Shown: positions 18,810 through 31,732, counted from the first letter of the stretch. The stretch: 64,000 nucleotides of DNA from Trichodelitschia bisporula (GCA_010356995.1 ML996689.1:1633979-1697978); one strand, 5' to 3'. Numbers and translations: made by a program. Notes: generated by a model not told the origin, from the sequence alone.

Positions 18810-20678
18810 TTTGGCGGTTTACGGAGTACTATGATGAACTGCAGGCAGTGAGCTTCATGAACGGAACAAACAACGCTTCAATGTTTCCACGCGGTTCCAG
18901 CCGAAGGCCGAGGAATGCTAGAGTGACATACCGGCAATCAAATGACCCTGACGATGCAAGTTTTCGGAATGTCACAGCAAGGAAGAAAGGGTTTGGAAGG
19001 GACGAAGCGAATGGAAAACTGGCAGGCGGTGAGAATTAGAAAGTACTACCAACGAAGGAGAAAGCTGCCGGTGTGCTTGCTGAAAGGGAAGAAGAGTCTG
19101 GGGAAGGGGGCAGCTTCGGCGGACATCTGTGCTTTTAGAAGTCCGTGTTGACCTGGGGAGGCGGCTAGCTAGCACATGCATGGCATGGGGAGCTCCATTG
19201 AAAGGAGCATTAGCGCGGTTCCAGACCTCTCGATCATGCAGTTAAATACAGAGAACCCGAGCTACCTACGATGCGTAATCACGTGGTCGAGTTGGGGAGC
19301 GAGTCGATGGTAGGATTTGAGAGAGAAGCGTCTGTAGATGGTGCCGACATGTCTATCTCACGATGCAGATGTTGCTCCTGGGCCGTTGACCTTTGCTCCC
19401 GGAAGTCTTTTAACTTTCCAGCGCTGACTGAGAGTTGAAAAAACCGTTGCGGTGCCACATCCAGCAGAAGTGAGTACGGAGTAATAGCAAACCTACGGTT
19501 AGAAACTTGGGATTCTAGAGGTGCAAACACCTGTTTTCAAATTAAGCTCTGCTCCCGAGAAACATCGTGGCGTCAGCTCAAGCCACCTGGGCGTCACATC
19601 CTTGCCACTTGGTATTGGGAGGTCCAAGAAGAGCAAGACGGCAAGTTCGGCGAACAAAAGTCTCGCAGCGCACTGCAAAGCTACTGCGTATGCCATGCAG
19701 CGGAAGAGCCGGCCGACAGAGACCAGCAATCACGGCTGCAAGAGTCGCCTCAACAGTCTTCAGCTGACAGTTCATATATTTTTCTTCCGCTTCTCTAGCT
19801 TCGGCTTCAAGGCTGGTCGTCGTTCCAGCGGGTCTATCCATCTGGCCAGGCCCCCCCGCAAGAGTCGCGGCCAAAGGGGCCGTTCAAGTCGTCCCTTTTT
19901 GACGACCAGACCCTGTACTAGCGACGCCATTCAGCCTGTGTTTGCCCGTCGTTCACCAAACACTTTCGACTCGACGTCAATTGGCCAACAACGCTCAGCC
20001 GAGCAAACGCAAGCCCTCGTAAATCGAAGCGCGGACAGACGAGCTGTCTGAGCTTTCCGCCTTCTTGCCCAATTCGTGCGATCCCGGTTGCGCCGCAACG
20101 CCCAGTGGTAAGGAGTTGCTAAAAAAATGGCCCGACCGATGCAGACGGTTGTGCAGACGCCTTTTTTTCCCCACATCGACATCTCACAAAGACACCCAGC
20201 GGTGGCGCTTCACCTTTTCGACTTCTGGTGTTAGCCATTTTGATACCTCTCTTTCATGAAAGCGCACTCATCGTCATCAAATATCTTCCAGCACAATTCT
20301 TCCATGGCCTGATCATTCGATTGTTCACGTCGCACGGTAAAAGGCTCACGCCTTCCCCTGCTGGTCTGCGTCTCCACGCCCCGCACTTCCCGCTCCCCCG
20401 CTCGGCTTTGCGGCTCCCCTCCAACACCGGTTCGGTGAGACAAACATCCTGCTGCATGTACGTGGATCCTCTGGCAGACGGCCTTTACAACGAAACACGA
20501 TCCGCAGCATCCAAGCCTTCTTGTAGTGCATGACGAATCCTTTGGCCCGCCTTGCAAGCTGCACTCCCCGAGAGCGAATTCGATAAAGCAATTGTGACCG
20601 TCCTGGTGGGCCTCCTGCCCACCATCTCCATCTTTAGCGCTCGGACTGCCTAAATCCGCAGTCCAGTAGCATGGATGA
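18810..20678. other. Long divergent intergenic region
   Basis: 1.87 kb between the divergent DUF7707 gene and YPT35. Open frames of up to 176 codons around 19.5-20.05 kb are rich in Arg/Ser with no recognisable domain and overlap frames on the other strand, so I do not call them. The last 400 bp are C/T-rich and probably the YPT35 promoter and leader. Confidence 0.4.
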
Positions 20679-21499
20679 ATGGAGTCAATGACACCAAATC
20701 CCGCTTCTACCAATATTCATGCCGGCTTGGATACCACCCCACCCAAACCTGCCAGCGACACCATTGTGCCGCCGTACTGGCAACGCCATGTTCGCAACAA
20801 TTCTTCCTTAAACACCGGGGATAGTCGCCGGTCTGCCATCCAGCTCGAAGACCACACCGAAGAGGATTCCGAGCAGAGCAAAGCGTTGTGGGCGAGATCG
20901 GCTAGAATCGACGACTATGTGATAGTTCGTGGAACCCCACCAGGCATTGGTGCTTACGTGGTCTGGAATTGTTTGGTCGACACTTTAGATGTGAGTTGAA
21001 CTCCGTAATCGCAGCATCAAGCTGTGAGGGTTCCCCGCAGTACTACCCTGGCGCGAGCCTATTTTGGATGTGGGATTGTGGGTACAGTTGCTAACATGCG
21101 TAGGGCGGCTCCATCACGCTACGGAAGAGGTAATGCGGTTTATCACCGTGCTGCAACGACATGTGTTAATCGCCGCTAGATACTCTGAATTTCTGACTCT
21201 TCGGAAGAACCTCGCTCGAACATTTCCCAAGTCTGAGGGCGCGATGCCCCCTCTCCCCCCAAAAAGCATCATATGTACAGTTCCAACCTAAAAGGACTGG
21301 GCTCGTCTTTCCACTAACCTTTTAGCAAACTTCAAGCCCAAATTCCTCGAGAAGAGGAGGGAAGGCCTGTCGTACTTCCTCAAGTACGTCGTACACTTCC
21401 CCCTTACTTCGCCCTGAGGACTAACTCGGATCCAGCTGCATCCTCCTAAACCCCGAGTTCTCCGGTTCACCCGTTTTGAAAGAGTTCCTCTTTTCTTGA
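20679..21499 (+). CDS. YPT35: YPT35-like PX-domain protein
   Basis: A 184-residue phosphoinositide-binding PX protein of endosomes/vacuole; yeast Ypt35 recruits Vps13 to membranes. Five exons: 20679-20990, a 26-nt exon 21104-21129, 21180-21274, 21326-21383 and 21436-21499. The introns are 113, 50, 51, 52 nt, all GT..AG. Splicing yields a complete PX domain: RIDDYVIVRGTPPGIGAYVVW, ITLRKRYSEFLTLRKNL, MPPLPPKSII, FKPKFLEKRREGLSYFL, and NCILLNPEFSGSPVLKEFLFS at the C-terminus. The RYSEF Arg-Tyr and the PPLPPK/KPKFLEKRR segment are the usual PI3P-binding elements. The N-terminal 75 residues are disordered. ATGs at 20671 and 20675 are out of frame, so 20679 is the start. Confidence 0.9.
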
Positions 21500-22456
21500 T
21501 TATCATGATGAATCATGTCTCCCCTTCGGAGGTGCCGAGCGATGAGCTGGATGTCCTATATCTGTACGGCAGCATGACTTCGGTGTTGGGTGTTGAGCTC
21601 CATGCTGGGGTACAACTAATGTATAGCTCCTGTTCGGAATAGCATGTTCAGACAGACAGCTGCTTGCCACTTTTTGTTGAGCGGTTATATGGAGCTGCTT
21701 ATGATAACCTGATTTCCTCGCCGATGAAGAAGATATCCAGCTCTGGACACTGATACGAACAGTACTTCAATTTCCTTAGAAGCTATCTATTCGGCGGCCT
21801 TCCCAATAGCGATGACGCTGTTGTAAGTCAGAAAGGGAACATGGACCAGGGGCACCCGAAAAAATCGCGGCCCCCTTCCTGGGCATTTTTGCGGACCGGA
21901 GCGGCCACGATCTTTCCTGGTGGCCTTTGGATGATGCACGAGGATCTGAAACACAAATCGGCTATCACAGTCCACACCCTTCCCTCACCCGTTCGTGTCG
22001 ATACATCCATCAACAAACATTGGCGCACAAGCTTAACCTCCCAAATGACAGGGTTTCCTCAACTCCTCGAGCAAAATGTTTCATATGACATCAACACAAC
22101 CTTCACTGAATTTCGGAAGCTTTCCTCGGGCATTCCATGGGAACGGGTTCTCCTCATCCATTTATCACGGCATAACCGCTCTTTCGGCCTTGATATCCCG
22201 TGACAGTCACATGTGCCGATCTCCCACCCTCGGAAGGATCAGTCAAGTTTCACATACACGAAACGGCCATACCACGCGCCACTCACACTGTGGCTCGGGC
22301 ACATCACCAAGCAAAGATGAGTAATATCAAGGTATAATCAACTTAGTTACAGATGAAGAGCAGTCTAGGCACCATCATATGTACATCAGGGTCTCCGGAA
22401 CAATATCCCCCCTTTTAAGCGTAGGCACACGCTCACGCACCCGACCCGCTGCTTGT
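21500..22456. other. Intergenic between convergent YPT35 and the Cys-repeat gene
   Basis: 957 bp holding two 3' ends. Short frames present, none with recognisable coding character. No gene seen. Confidence 0.45.
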
Positions 22457-23080
22457 CTACCTGCACCAGAAGGGGCGCTGGCCGCGGCTGTTCGCGCACT
22501 CGCGCTGGCAACGCCTGGTATAATCAGCCTCGCAACTCTTACCTCGGATTTGGGGGAAACATACTCGCTCAGCGGCTCATTGCGCCTAAAGTCCTCACAG
22601 CGGCGATCATTCCACCCCGGGTTCCCAGGATTGAACCCCGGGTTCCCAGGATTGAACCCCGGGTTCCAGCCCGGGCCATTGTTGTTCCCAACATTCCCGC
22701 GCTGGCTCTGGCAATCGCGGCGCTCACGCCCGTCGAACTTGTTGCAGTAGTTCGGGTCGCTCTGGCACTCGCGACGCTCGCGGCCCTCGTACTTGTTGCA
22801 GTAGTCGTTGCGCGGAGGCGCGCGCTGGCTCTGGCAATCGCGGCGCTCGCGCCCGTCGAACTTGTTGCAGTAGTTGGCGTCCGACTGGCAGTCGCGACGC
22901 TCGCGGCCCTCGTACTTGTCGCAGTAGTCGGCGGGAGCTGCCGGGGTGGCGGCTTCGGCCGGGGCGGCGTCGGCGGGGAGGGCGAGGGCCACAGCGCTTG
23001 GGGGGGTTAGAGGGGCGGTGGGTGGGGTGGAGGGCTTACCCGAAGCTGAGGACGGCGAGGAGGGCCTTGGTGAGATGCAT
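22457..23080 (-). CDS. Secreted repeat protein: four Y-C-x-K..GRERR-x-C-Q-S repeats
   Basis: A 176-residue secreted protein I do not recognise. Exons are 23040-23080, 22565-22996 and 22457-22514; introns are 43 nt (GTAAGC..CCAAG) and 50 nt (GTATGT..ACCAG). The second intron was chosen because it has a CTGAT branch site and switches to a Cys-containing C-terminus (RCQRECANSRGQRPFWCR) instead of a Cys-free, Arg/Ala-rich read-through tail. Signal peptide about 1-20 (MHLTKALLAVLSFGAVALAL), then an Ala/Pro spacer. Four repeats of YC(N/D)K(Y/F)(E/D)GRERR(D/E)CQS lie at 38-52, 56-70, 79-93 and 97-111, Cys pairs 39/50, 57/68, 80/91, 98/109. A GNPGFNP-type repeat (122-142) and a Cys-rich end (147, 160, 164, 175) follow. 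Every repeat contains Arg-Arg, a possible kexin site. Confidence 0.72.
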
Positions 23081-25343
23081 GGTTGCTGGTGGATTGGTGG
23101 ATTGGACTAAAGAATGGTGGTATGGGATCAAAGGAGTGGTTGTGCTGGATGAAGATTGAAGAGTCGGGAGATACCCGCCTTTTATAAGTACGTCATCTGT
23201 TTTCCCACTGCTCGCCTTCTATTTTTGCCTCTCATTTGTGCTTAATGTATTCTCTTGGACACAATCTCGAGGTCATATTCCGAAAGGACATCTGTCCCGG
23301 TGTGCGGCCATCATAAATTGGATCAACCATCCCGTGGATTTGGTCGGCCACTTTCGCCGGCAGCCCACACACTCTACGGCCCGTCCCAGTTCCAGGAGAG
23401 CGACAGTTTCCAGTATATCACCGAGTTGTTAAGTCAAAGCTTGCACGGGGTAATTTGGAAGTGCCAAATTTCGTCGTATGACCCAGCATTCGTATTCACG
23501 AGCGAGTATTCTGGAGGGCGGACGAAAGAACAAGCGGAGCACACAACACATATTAGCACATCCTCGCTCGATGATATCAAAGCCAGATGTAAAGCACTCA
23601 TTTCCTCCACTGAAAGGAGTGATGATGAGCCAGAACGTTGCAGCCCGTGGTTGCATTGGTGGCCATCTCGAACTTCATCTGCCGATCTGGTCAATTGAGA
23701 TTATCACTTCGTCAGAAGCATCATACCTCGTTCAGATCGTACTAAATCGAGGTTCCAAGACATACGGCTCTATGCCCAACCAGGTACCGAGAGGATATGG
23801 GGTTGGGATATTGCGCGAATCCTGATTGTGGCGTTAATGTAGACAACCACCTGAGACTGCGGGGAAACCTTGAGATCAACTACTCTCCGTTGCTTCAGTT
23901 GCGTCACTCCACCTCCTGCCACGCCCTTGGAAATACTTGGCCTTGTCGTGGACGCCAGGGGACAAAGAAGCACTTTTGCGCCGAGTCTCGTCTGCCCTAA
24001 TCTAAAGCCTTGGTCCATCCTCTTATTATCACGGGAGACAAGCTTGCTCAGGGACTGGAGAGGCCATAGCGGAAGCCAACGTACACGTAGTTGTCTGGTA
24101 GGCATACGTAAACACCATGTTCACAGATCTCCGAGAGCAACGGCAAGGCCGAAAGCCAAGCATCGTGAGCAAAATAAGTGTCACACGGCCGGAACATGAC
24201 AAGAAGGCAAATCGCATCTCAGCAGACCAAAAATGATATTTGCAGTATGCCACGGCTTGGAAAATTGTGGGCATGAAATACCGAAGGATCAGTTGTCCGA
24301 CGGGCAGTCAAGCCAATCTACCCCTGATGGCCTCCCAAGCATACCAAAGACCGAACTTTTTTTCGGGTGAACCTTGAGGCCACGAAGATGCTTGACGCGG
24401 TCCAAGAGGGGTGTGCCCGTTTGCAACGGAGAAAGGTTTAAACGGATGTCGCAGGTGCGTCGTCATCGTCATATATGTCAGACCCCAGTCTCTGGCGCTG
24501 AACGGAGCCGTTGGGTCCAGAAGGTCTATTGTATTGCGGCGCTGGGAAATCGAACCGCAATCACAATCGTGATCCGCCCCATAGAGTATGCAACGGATGT
24601 GCTATTTTGGTTTATAGGGTTTGTTATTCCGTAGAACAGTCCAGGCCATGGAGAATTCTGCGCGAGCAACTTATGCCTGTACGCCACGATTAGCCGCCAC
24701 AATATAGGGTATAGAAGCTACGATATTCGACTGTGACATGTCCAGCGACTGAAGAGGCAAACCTACCGACCGTGGCTAAGGCTTTTAAGCTAAAAGTGAG
24801 TAAAGCCACGGTAGTTAAGGCTCAAGTATCAAATGCCCAAGCCATACGTTCGTGTATGGCGTTTCCCCCACGAAAAGGCTTAAAAACCAGGTACCGTAGA
24901 CAAGAGCGCCGATTTTGAGGGGATAGGACAATTCGAAAGCGTCACCGGCTTACCAGATCTTATCTGATAATGAGATTTGACGCTGGAAAGCTCCCGTGAC
25001 ACGGGATGAGCAAGGTATGGGAATACAATGGAACTGTGTTTACCGCTCCATTCCAGCCTCAGATAAAATTTCACTGTCATCATCACACCAGTGCTTGAAC
25101 ATCACCAGCTTGCTGCTTGGGTCCCAAGCTTAAGGCAGTAGCAAACGCGGAAGGATACTCACCCAGCTGGTCTACGAATGCTCCCTCGAAGGCCGCGAGG
25201 CTGGGAGGCCTAACATGGGGGACTTCACTGAGCCGAGTGTTCGAAAATGGAACCTGGGACTAGTTCGGTGTGCGGTCAGCCCGAGCTCCTGAAGGCTAGA
25301 TTTCACCACGTCGGATTGCGGAGGGCATAGATAGATGGCATCT

Positions 25344-25615
25344 CTACCTTTGGCAGTCTGTCAGCTGCCATCGCTTCGGGCATCTTAAGTGTTGTCAGAT
25401 TGAGAATCGTACGTTGATGCCGCAAGTGTCTTCGGGCAGGTCAGGAGCACCGGATGTCGAGACGAGTATCACCTTTGGCACTCTGTCAGCTTCCATCGCT
25501 ACGGGTATCTTGAGCGCTGTCAGGTTGAGAAACGTACCGGGATGTTCAGATGATGGCGAAGAGCTGATGCCGCAAGTGTCTTCGGACGGGTTAGGAGCAC
25601 CGGATTTTCGACGTG
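25344..25615. repeat. Two-copy diverged tandem repeat, ~124 and ~148 bp
   Basis: Copy A (25344-25467) and copy B (25468-25615) align along their length: CTTTGGCA(G/C)TCTGTCAGCT.CCATCGCT.CGGG.ATCTT.AG and GATGCCGCAAGTGTCTTCGG..GG appear in both. Copy B carries about 27 extra bases before GATGCCGCAAG. In the minus strand both can be read as ..LNLT(A/T)LK(I/M)P.AM.ADR.PKV.. and GAP..(P/S)EDTCGI, which hints at an old coding repeat, but no full frame exists. Confidence 0.6.
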
Positions 25616-28600
25616 TGCTCCTGGGCGAGGTGGCAAACCATCCCTTCGCTCCTCCCTCGGTGAGAGCACTGGAGGCGAGGGGAGGAAAGCGCGAGGCAGG
25701 GTGATGCCCGGGGCGTCTTCCAAGCGCTTCTGCACCCTTTGACCCCATGATGGAGCGTGACTTCCTCGTTAAGCGGGTTGCTCCTGACCGACGCTGCATT
25801 GGGTCTCGGCTGTCATGAGTGAAAGCCAGGGGGTATGCCCCAGTGGGAAGCGACGACTAAAGGCGAGCGGCTGAGGGCACGCTGGGGTCGGCGCTTCGGT
25901 GAGGAATGAGGCAAAAGACTCAACGCAGTTTCCGCCTTCATGGACGTATTGGACTTGCTGACGTGGTTTGTCAATACCTCTAGCTGGTCATGGACAGGAA
26001 TAACTACTTGACGTACCTCTCATCCAAGACTGTACTGTGTATATCGACAGCGGACGGAGCCACGACGATGAAATCATTATGTACTCTGCAGGGCGACAAG
26101 ACAAAGCACACATCTCAAGCACCATCGTGGACACTGTCGCTTCACGTACGTATACTGAAGAGGATACCAAAGAGTACATCATGCTGGTCGTCCTATCTGA
26201 ACGCGAAGCATCTCAGTTCTTTCCTCACCAGCCGCAACACGCCCGTCCAAGGCCTAATTCAGCCCAGTACCCCTTCGGGAATATCGATCAACTTCATTCG
26301 AGCCCAACGATCCTGGTGGGAGCCTTGTGTCACCCACCAAAAGGTTGGCCTTGCCCCGTGGCATCGTCAGGACGGAATACGTAGACGTAGAGGCGACGCG
26401 TGGATATCGAAGGTGGAAAACACTGTCCTCGGCACTACAGTGACGGACACGAGGGAAGCCGGAAATTAGTAACCGCTGTGCAAAACCAGGCGCATATGCC
26501 CAACGCAGCTGAGTCATAGATTTCACCAGTCGTCGTGAGCTCCGTAGCACATGTGTAACCAGTTCTTTCCAACGCCTGCGTCTGGATTGGAGAGAAAATC
26601 TCGAGGATCCTCTGGACTGGGTGCCCGCGGAAACGGACGGCGTTATCCCAAGAAAAGCGTCTTCACCAGTGGAGCATCTAAGAAAACAGGCCGGCGGTTG
26701 TGAGTTCAAACGGTGCGAAACTGACTATGTCGATCGGGGAGCAAGGGGGGAAATATCGTGGCGAACTTCGGGTATAAGCTCGGATTTTGCCATCGATGAG
26801 TTACTCTAAAGTAACGTATACGTAGGAGAATGCTTCGACGTGGGGGTGATTCAACTCTCGGTCTAGTTCTAGACACACACCGGCTGCTCGGCTAAGGGTA
26901 AACGAAATCGCAAAAGAGGGGCCCAGTCGTGTCGGGGTCGGGACCAGACTCGGCTTCCTCTGCGCCCGGGGGCGGGTTCCAACGTTGCTGAAAACATGGG
27001 AAGCGATGATCTCTCTCGCCTGTCATCTGGGCGTTACGTTCGAGGGAAGCAAGTCGGGCCTATGGTGCGGTTCCTCCCATGGCTCCGGGGCATTTCCGAG
27101 CTGCTGTGGAACGTAGGACGAGGTATCCCGGATGGTGCCCTACTAAACGCCAGAACGCGAGCTGAGTTGTTCATCGTGTCATGTGCCGCAGAGGGGTCGA
27201 ACAGGCGGGCAGATGAACAACACTCAAGCTGTTCGGGCATCCACTAACACTCTCCACCAAGCGAGGTGTTGATGTTTCGTCAAAGGATGCCTGAGGAATC
27301 TAATTGGTGCCGCACCCGGCTTGCGGGGTGGGGGATGGAGGGGCGAGCACTGGAATCTGATAGGTACGACGCGGGGACTGAGTGGCTCCCGACTGTTCAC
27401 CTTCTTCCCCGTGTCACGACATGGACCTTCGGAGCCTCCAGATGATTGGTTTCCAATATGCGAAGCGGCCGCGGGATGGCGCCGGGAAGTTTGCACGGCA
27501 CGCCTATAACAACCTGGCACCTCGAGCTTTACCCTTTTGTTGGACGAAATGGTTGACGAGTGCACATGGCGGGGTACGTACCAGTAGGCCTTGTGTCGAC
27601 TGCTCAACTCAGAATGGCTGTGGACTCTGCCTTCAAAGCACCAGCCGCATGCGGATAACCTTTCCAATTCCCGCACTTGTCGCCCCTGGCTCCTCACCCT
27701 CGCGACCGCCTGCCTGATGCGCTGCAGTTTGTCACAGATATTCTACCCACCCTAAAGGCAATGAGCAACTGATCGGTGTGGCGTATGAACTCCGTGATCG
27801 TGCGACGTCAGGCACATACAGATCCATTGCACAGAACGGATAGAGCCCTCACCTCATCCGTAAGAGCCTCTAGCCCGTACAGTCACATGGCTTGCCGAAT
27901 CCTCACTCACTACGCCAAACTGCAGGTGCGCAGGATAAATCGGCAAGTCTACCACAAGGAGAGTGCAGCAAGAGGCGTGGATCCAGTGAAGTTCTTTTGA
28001 ATTACGCAGGAGGGCGTACCGTGGCGTTCCTGCTAGCACCTAGGAAACATGATCGCGGTATGGTTGTCCATGATGCACCACAGCACATTATTGCAGACTC
28101 TGCTACATGCACTCAGCACATATCGCCAGGGAGAGGACATTTTTGGAGTTAAACCTTGTTAGGCAAAGCGCCTTCAGATGCAAGTCATCGCGAGGGACTC
28201 GATTGGGACACGCCACCTGTGCTTTTTGCGGGGTGCTAGCGCGTCTTGCCAGGTTCCCCTGGACATTACAGTTGAGGAACGTGCATTTCCGCTGTCTCCG
28301 ATGCCGGCGAGGAGAAACGAACGGTACCGTAATTCGAATGGAGAAGCGCTCACGAAGCCTTGCGCTTCAAGCCAACAGGACGAATAGTCAGCACCGGAGC
28401 AATGTGAAGCAGAGGGGGAAGACTGCGGCTCGCGAACCCAACTCCTACGGTAGAACCAACTCCGTATCCTTGTCAAAAGGTGTGTTCAAGTGGGGAAAGG
28501 TCAGGCGCTGCGGTCGTCTTTGTGTCACCGTTGCTGCGCGCCAAACGCCACTACAAATTCGAGTACTGGGATGTGGAGCCGGATTGCTCACCGCGCCGAG

Positions 28601-31600
28601 ATGCAGAGGCAGAAGCAAGAGTCGGATGAGGGCAGACGGAGATGGAAGAGACGGCAAAGACACATTTCGGAGATGGGGGGCGTGGTGGGGGTACTTCCTG
28701 CGAGCGACTCCCCGGGCCCGTGTCCCTGATGCGGGGCTCAGGCTGTCGGTGTTGCGGCCTCTTCTTGAGTAACAAAGAACCGGGGCAACGAGGCCGAGAA
28801 GCGGTCCTATTTTCGGTAATCGCGTGGGGGTCAGCGTACCTGAGACGAGGCAGTGGCGGTCAAGAGGTCGCAGCGGTACCTCGAGATACCCGCGGGATGT
28901 TTGCCGCACCGAGAAAAAATCGCTGCCCAAAAATTGTGAACATCAAAAAGAGCCAAGAACACGCTCCGCGCTCTGACGGGACGCGAGCTGAGAATGTGTG
29001 TGCCTGCGAAATGGCTCTTCGAGCCAGGAACTGTTGGTGGCGTTCGAACAACATGGCAAGCCGGCCAAGTTGGCCAACCCACGAGAATGGCTGGCAGCGC
29101 AAGGGAGGAGAATGGGCAAAACCCTTGTCGGAAACAAAGCAATTCTTGCTCCAGGCCGGCGGAATGGAGAGGAGGCGCCCGGTGGGCTCGTGGTCATCCT
29201 TTGCCCGCCTTGTCGGGCCCATTTCTCACGACACATGTCCTATTGCCGCTGTTGACTGAAGAACTTCCCAGCTTGATTCGCCAAATGGCCGATCCAGCGC
29301 GATCCCGCTCTTATCCTTGCGTCAACGCGTCAGCCGGATAATCCTTTACCTACGCCGTTGCGCGCTGACAACCGCCATGGCACCACGTAAGGCAACAGCA
29401 CTTGACTCAAGACGGACATCAAGTCCACCGGCTTGGCTCTTGAGTCCCAAGGCGCGCAATGCCTGTCGAGCTGTGCTGGAGGTCGCACAGCGCAAGATAT
29501 GGGGTACGTCTGGCAGATCCTGCTACGTAGTACATGCTTGCCCTCTGCGCGAACAATGGCCGTCCCCGAACCAGCTCCGTTACACGGCGATGCCGGTGGT
29601 GGTGGCGGGGTAGATCGGTGTTTCCCGTTCAGGTGCCGATTTTTTATGGAGATTGAGATACGCAGGACCGGGCGGTTCAAAGGCGAGGGGGTACAGCTGG
29701 GGGTGAACGTCGAACAGTAACATCAACGACCACATACGACGAAGGAATCAAGCCGCCGGCCCAGGGCTTAGAGGAGCGGCGTTTGAGCATCCCGGAAAAC
29801 GTGGGGGTCGATCGTGGTTTGCTGCCGCTGCCGCGTCGCCGGGTGCTCATGGAGGTGCTTGCGCCGCCCCATTGTGCGCACAGGGCGCCACCGTTCAACT
29901 CCGCAGTCTATCTCCACATCCGATGGTAATATCAATGTCAATTTCGCCTCTCAAGTCCTCGAGGCAGTTTCAGGGCTCCCAGTAAGCAGCGGGCAGCTGA
30001 AGAGCAATGGAGGACGCGACGCCACGATACCTCTGTATGAGGGACGGCGATGTGATTCGGCGGCCTCCACCTAACGGAACCACCTATTGACGTCGGGGAC
30101 GTCTTACTGACCTCACGATGGCTATCAGGTGATAGTTCATGGTCCGAGCTGGTTCAGGGCTGACCGACTCGGAGACAACCACGGCGCACGGCATGCGGTG
30201 TGCGTGAGTTGCAGTCGGGATCCGTGGAGTCCCTTTTCTAGGGCGTTTTTCTTACTAGGAGGGGAGTAAAAGGCGAAAGGCAGAAGGGGAGTTGTGTAAT
30301 TGCTCAGTAAGTGCAGAGGACCGCGGACAGTGGACAGTTGAGGGGGAGTTGATGGGGGGGGAGGTGGTGTCCATCAAGAGGTGGTTACCCGCAAGCACAG
30401 TTGGTCGTCACAGAGGCGTTTCGACCTATGAGAAGGACGGAAAGCGGGATGAAAGGCGATTTGCTGATTTGCTCCACCCTCAGGGTTGCCGCCCTTTTTT
30501 TCCCCAGTCCATGGCGGTTGTCGCACAAGAAACCCCCACACTAAAAAACCTTGCCAACGTCGCCTGGCATCCGCCGACTCCGCGTCTCCGCGCTTCACAG
30601 CCACCCTCCACTTATGCCTCCTAAGCCGTCTTCTCTTTTGACTTACAGGCCCTCTCTAGAACTCTGTCATGATTATTTCCACTATTTCGGCCTAGATTGC
30701 TGCGGCCCCACGATGCGTGGTGCCGTGGTCGTTTGTCTGGCCTTGACGCCAGCGTGGATGTCGGTGTCTTGAGCATCACATGTCCACCTGCCGATGCGTA
30801 CACGGCTAAAGGAGAGCCAGCGCAAAAGACAAACGAACGGGGCAACCTGAATGTGGGTTGTGGAGACCCGCAATGAGGCGGGGAGTGAGTGGGGTGGGGG
30901 AATGGGAGAGGGGCCATCGACGGCGACCAGCATCGTCAGCCTGGCCGAGTCCACGCCTTGACCGAAAAGGGAGCAACCAGCGTCGTGTTTACTGTGTAGT
31001 TCCTTACTTTCGAGTCCCATGGCGACGTACATGCGTCCTGCTGTTCGACGCCCAGCGGAAGCGCCGCACGCAGCATCAAGCACTCCAGCAACACCAGCAG
31101 AAAGGCTAGCAACGCAGCCAGGCGGTCGCCATGTGCCTGCAGGAGTGGCATGGCTCCCCCTGCTCATGATCGCCCTGCCCTGGCACAGCCGTACGTTACG
31201 GAAAATGTGTGCTGAATATCCTCTCTCCCCTCTCTCCCTCCTCTCTCCATCTCTGCTTAAGCCCAATGGAAGGGGAATTGGACAGCCAGGAAAAGGAAAA
31301 CACGCACACAGGCGCAGACGCGCTGCGCGTGCCCAGGTCAATTGTGCCCGTCATTCCATTGCCTTGTCACATCACAGTTCGCTAGAACTTGGAAGCGCAA
31401 CTCGTCTCGGCTGCGCGCGCCTGCTGCCTCACGGGGCCGACGCCATACGCCATACACCTACGCCATCACCTGTCATCAAAAGTAGACCCAATTTTCCGCC
31501 CTTTTGCAACATACGCCGCCCTGCGCCGCCTCTTTTTTTTGTCTTGCGCATGTACTCACCGTTGATTTGCCCCGGTCAGCCCCGTAGCAGTGACAAAGCC

Positions 31601-31732
31601 AAGTCACCTGCACCCCCACACGTTGCCTTTCATCATCATCTCATGCTTTCTAGAATTTCTGCTAGGATATTCAGGACTACTTAAAGCTGGAGTTCCCTCA
31701 TCTTCCCCCTCTCATCTTGAGCTATTCTTTAC

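Noticed and set aside
19521-20051. 176-codon plus-strand frame in the region between the DUF7707 gene and YPT35
   Set aside because: Arg/Ser-rich, no domain, overlapped by comparable frames on the other strand; nothing beyond length supports it.
24733-24918. Possible helix-turn-helix fragment of a Pogo-type transposase (EEANLPTVAKAFKLKVSKATVV)
   Set aside because: The resemblance is to a short, common pattern only; there is no ATG, no adjoining transposase core and no terminal inverted repeats.
28107-28772. 221-codon plus-strand frame in the gene-poor stretch
   Set aside because: Arg-rich, Cys scattered without pattern, competing frames on both strands; looks like chance.
30682-31341. 219-codon minus-strand frame upstream of the aldolase
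   Set aside because: It overlaps the C/T-rich probable aldolase promoter, has no domain, and the other strand has a frame of similar length.
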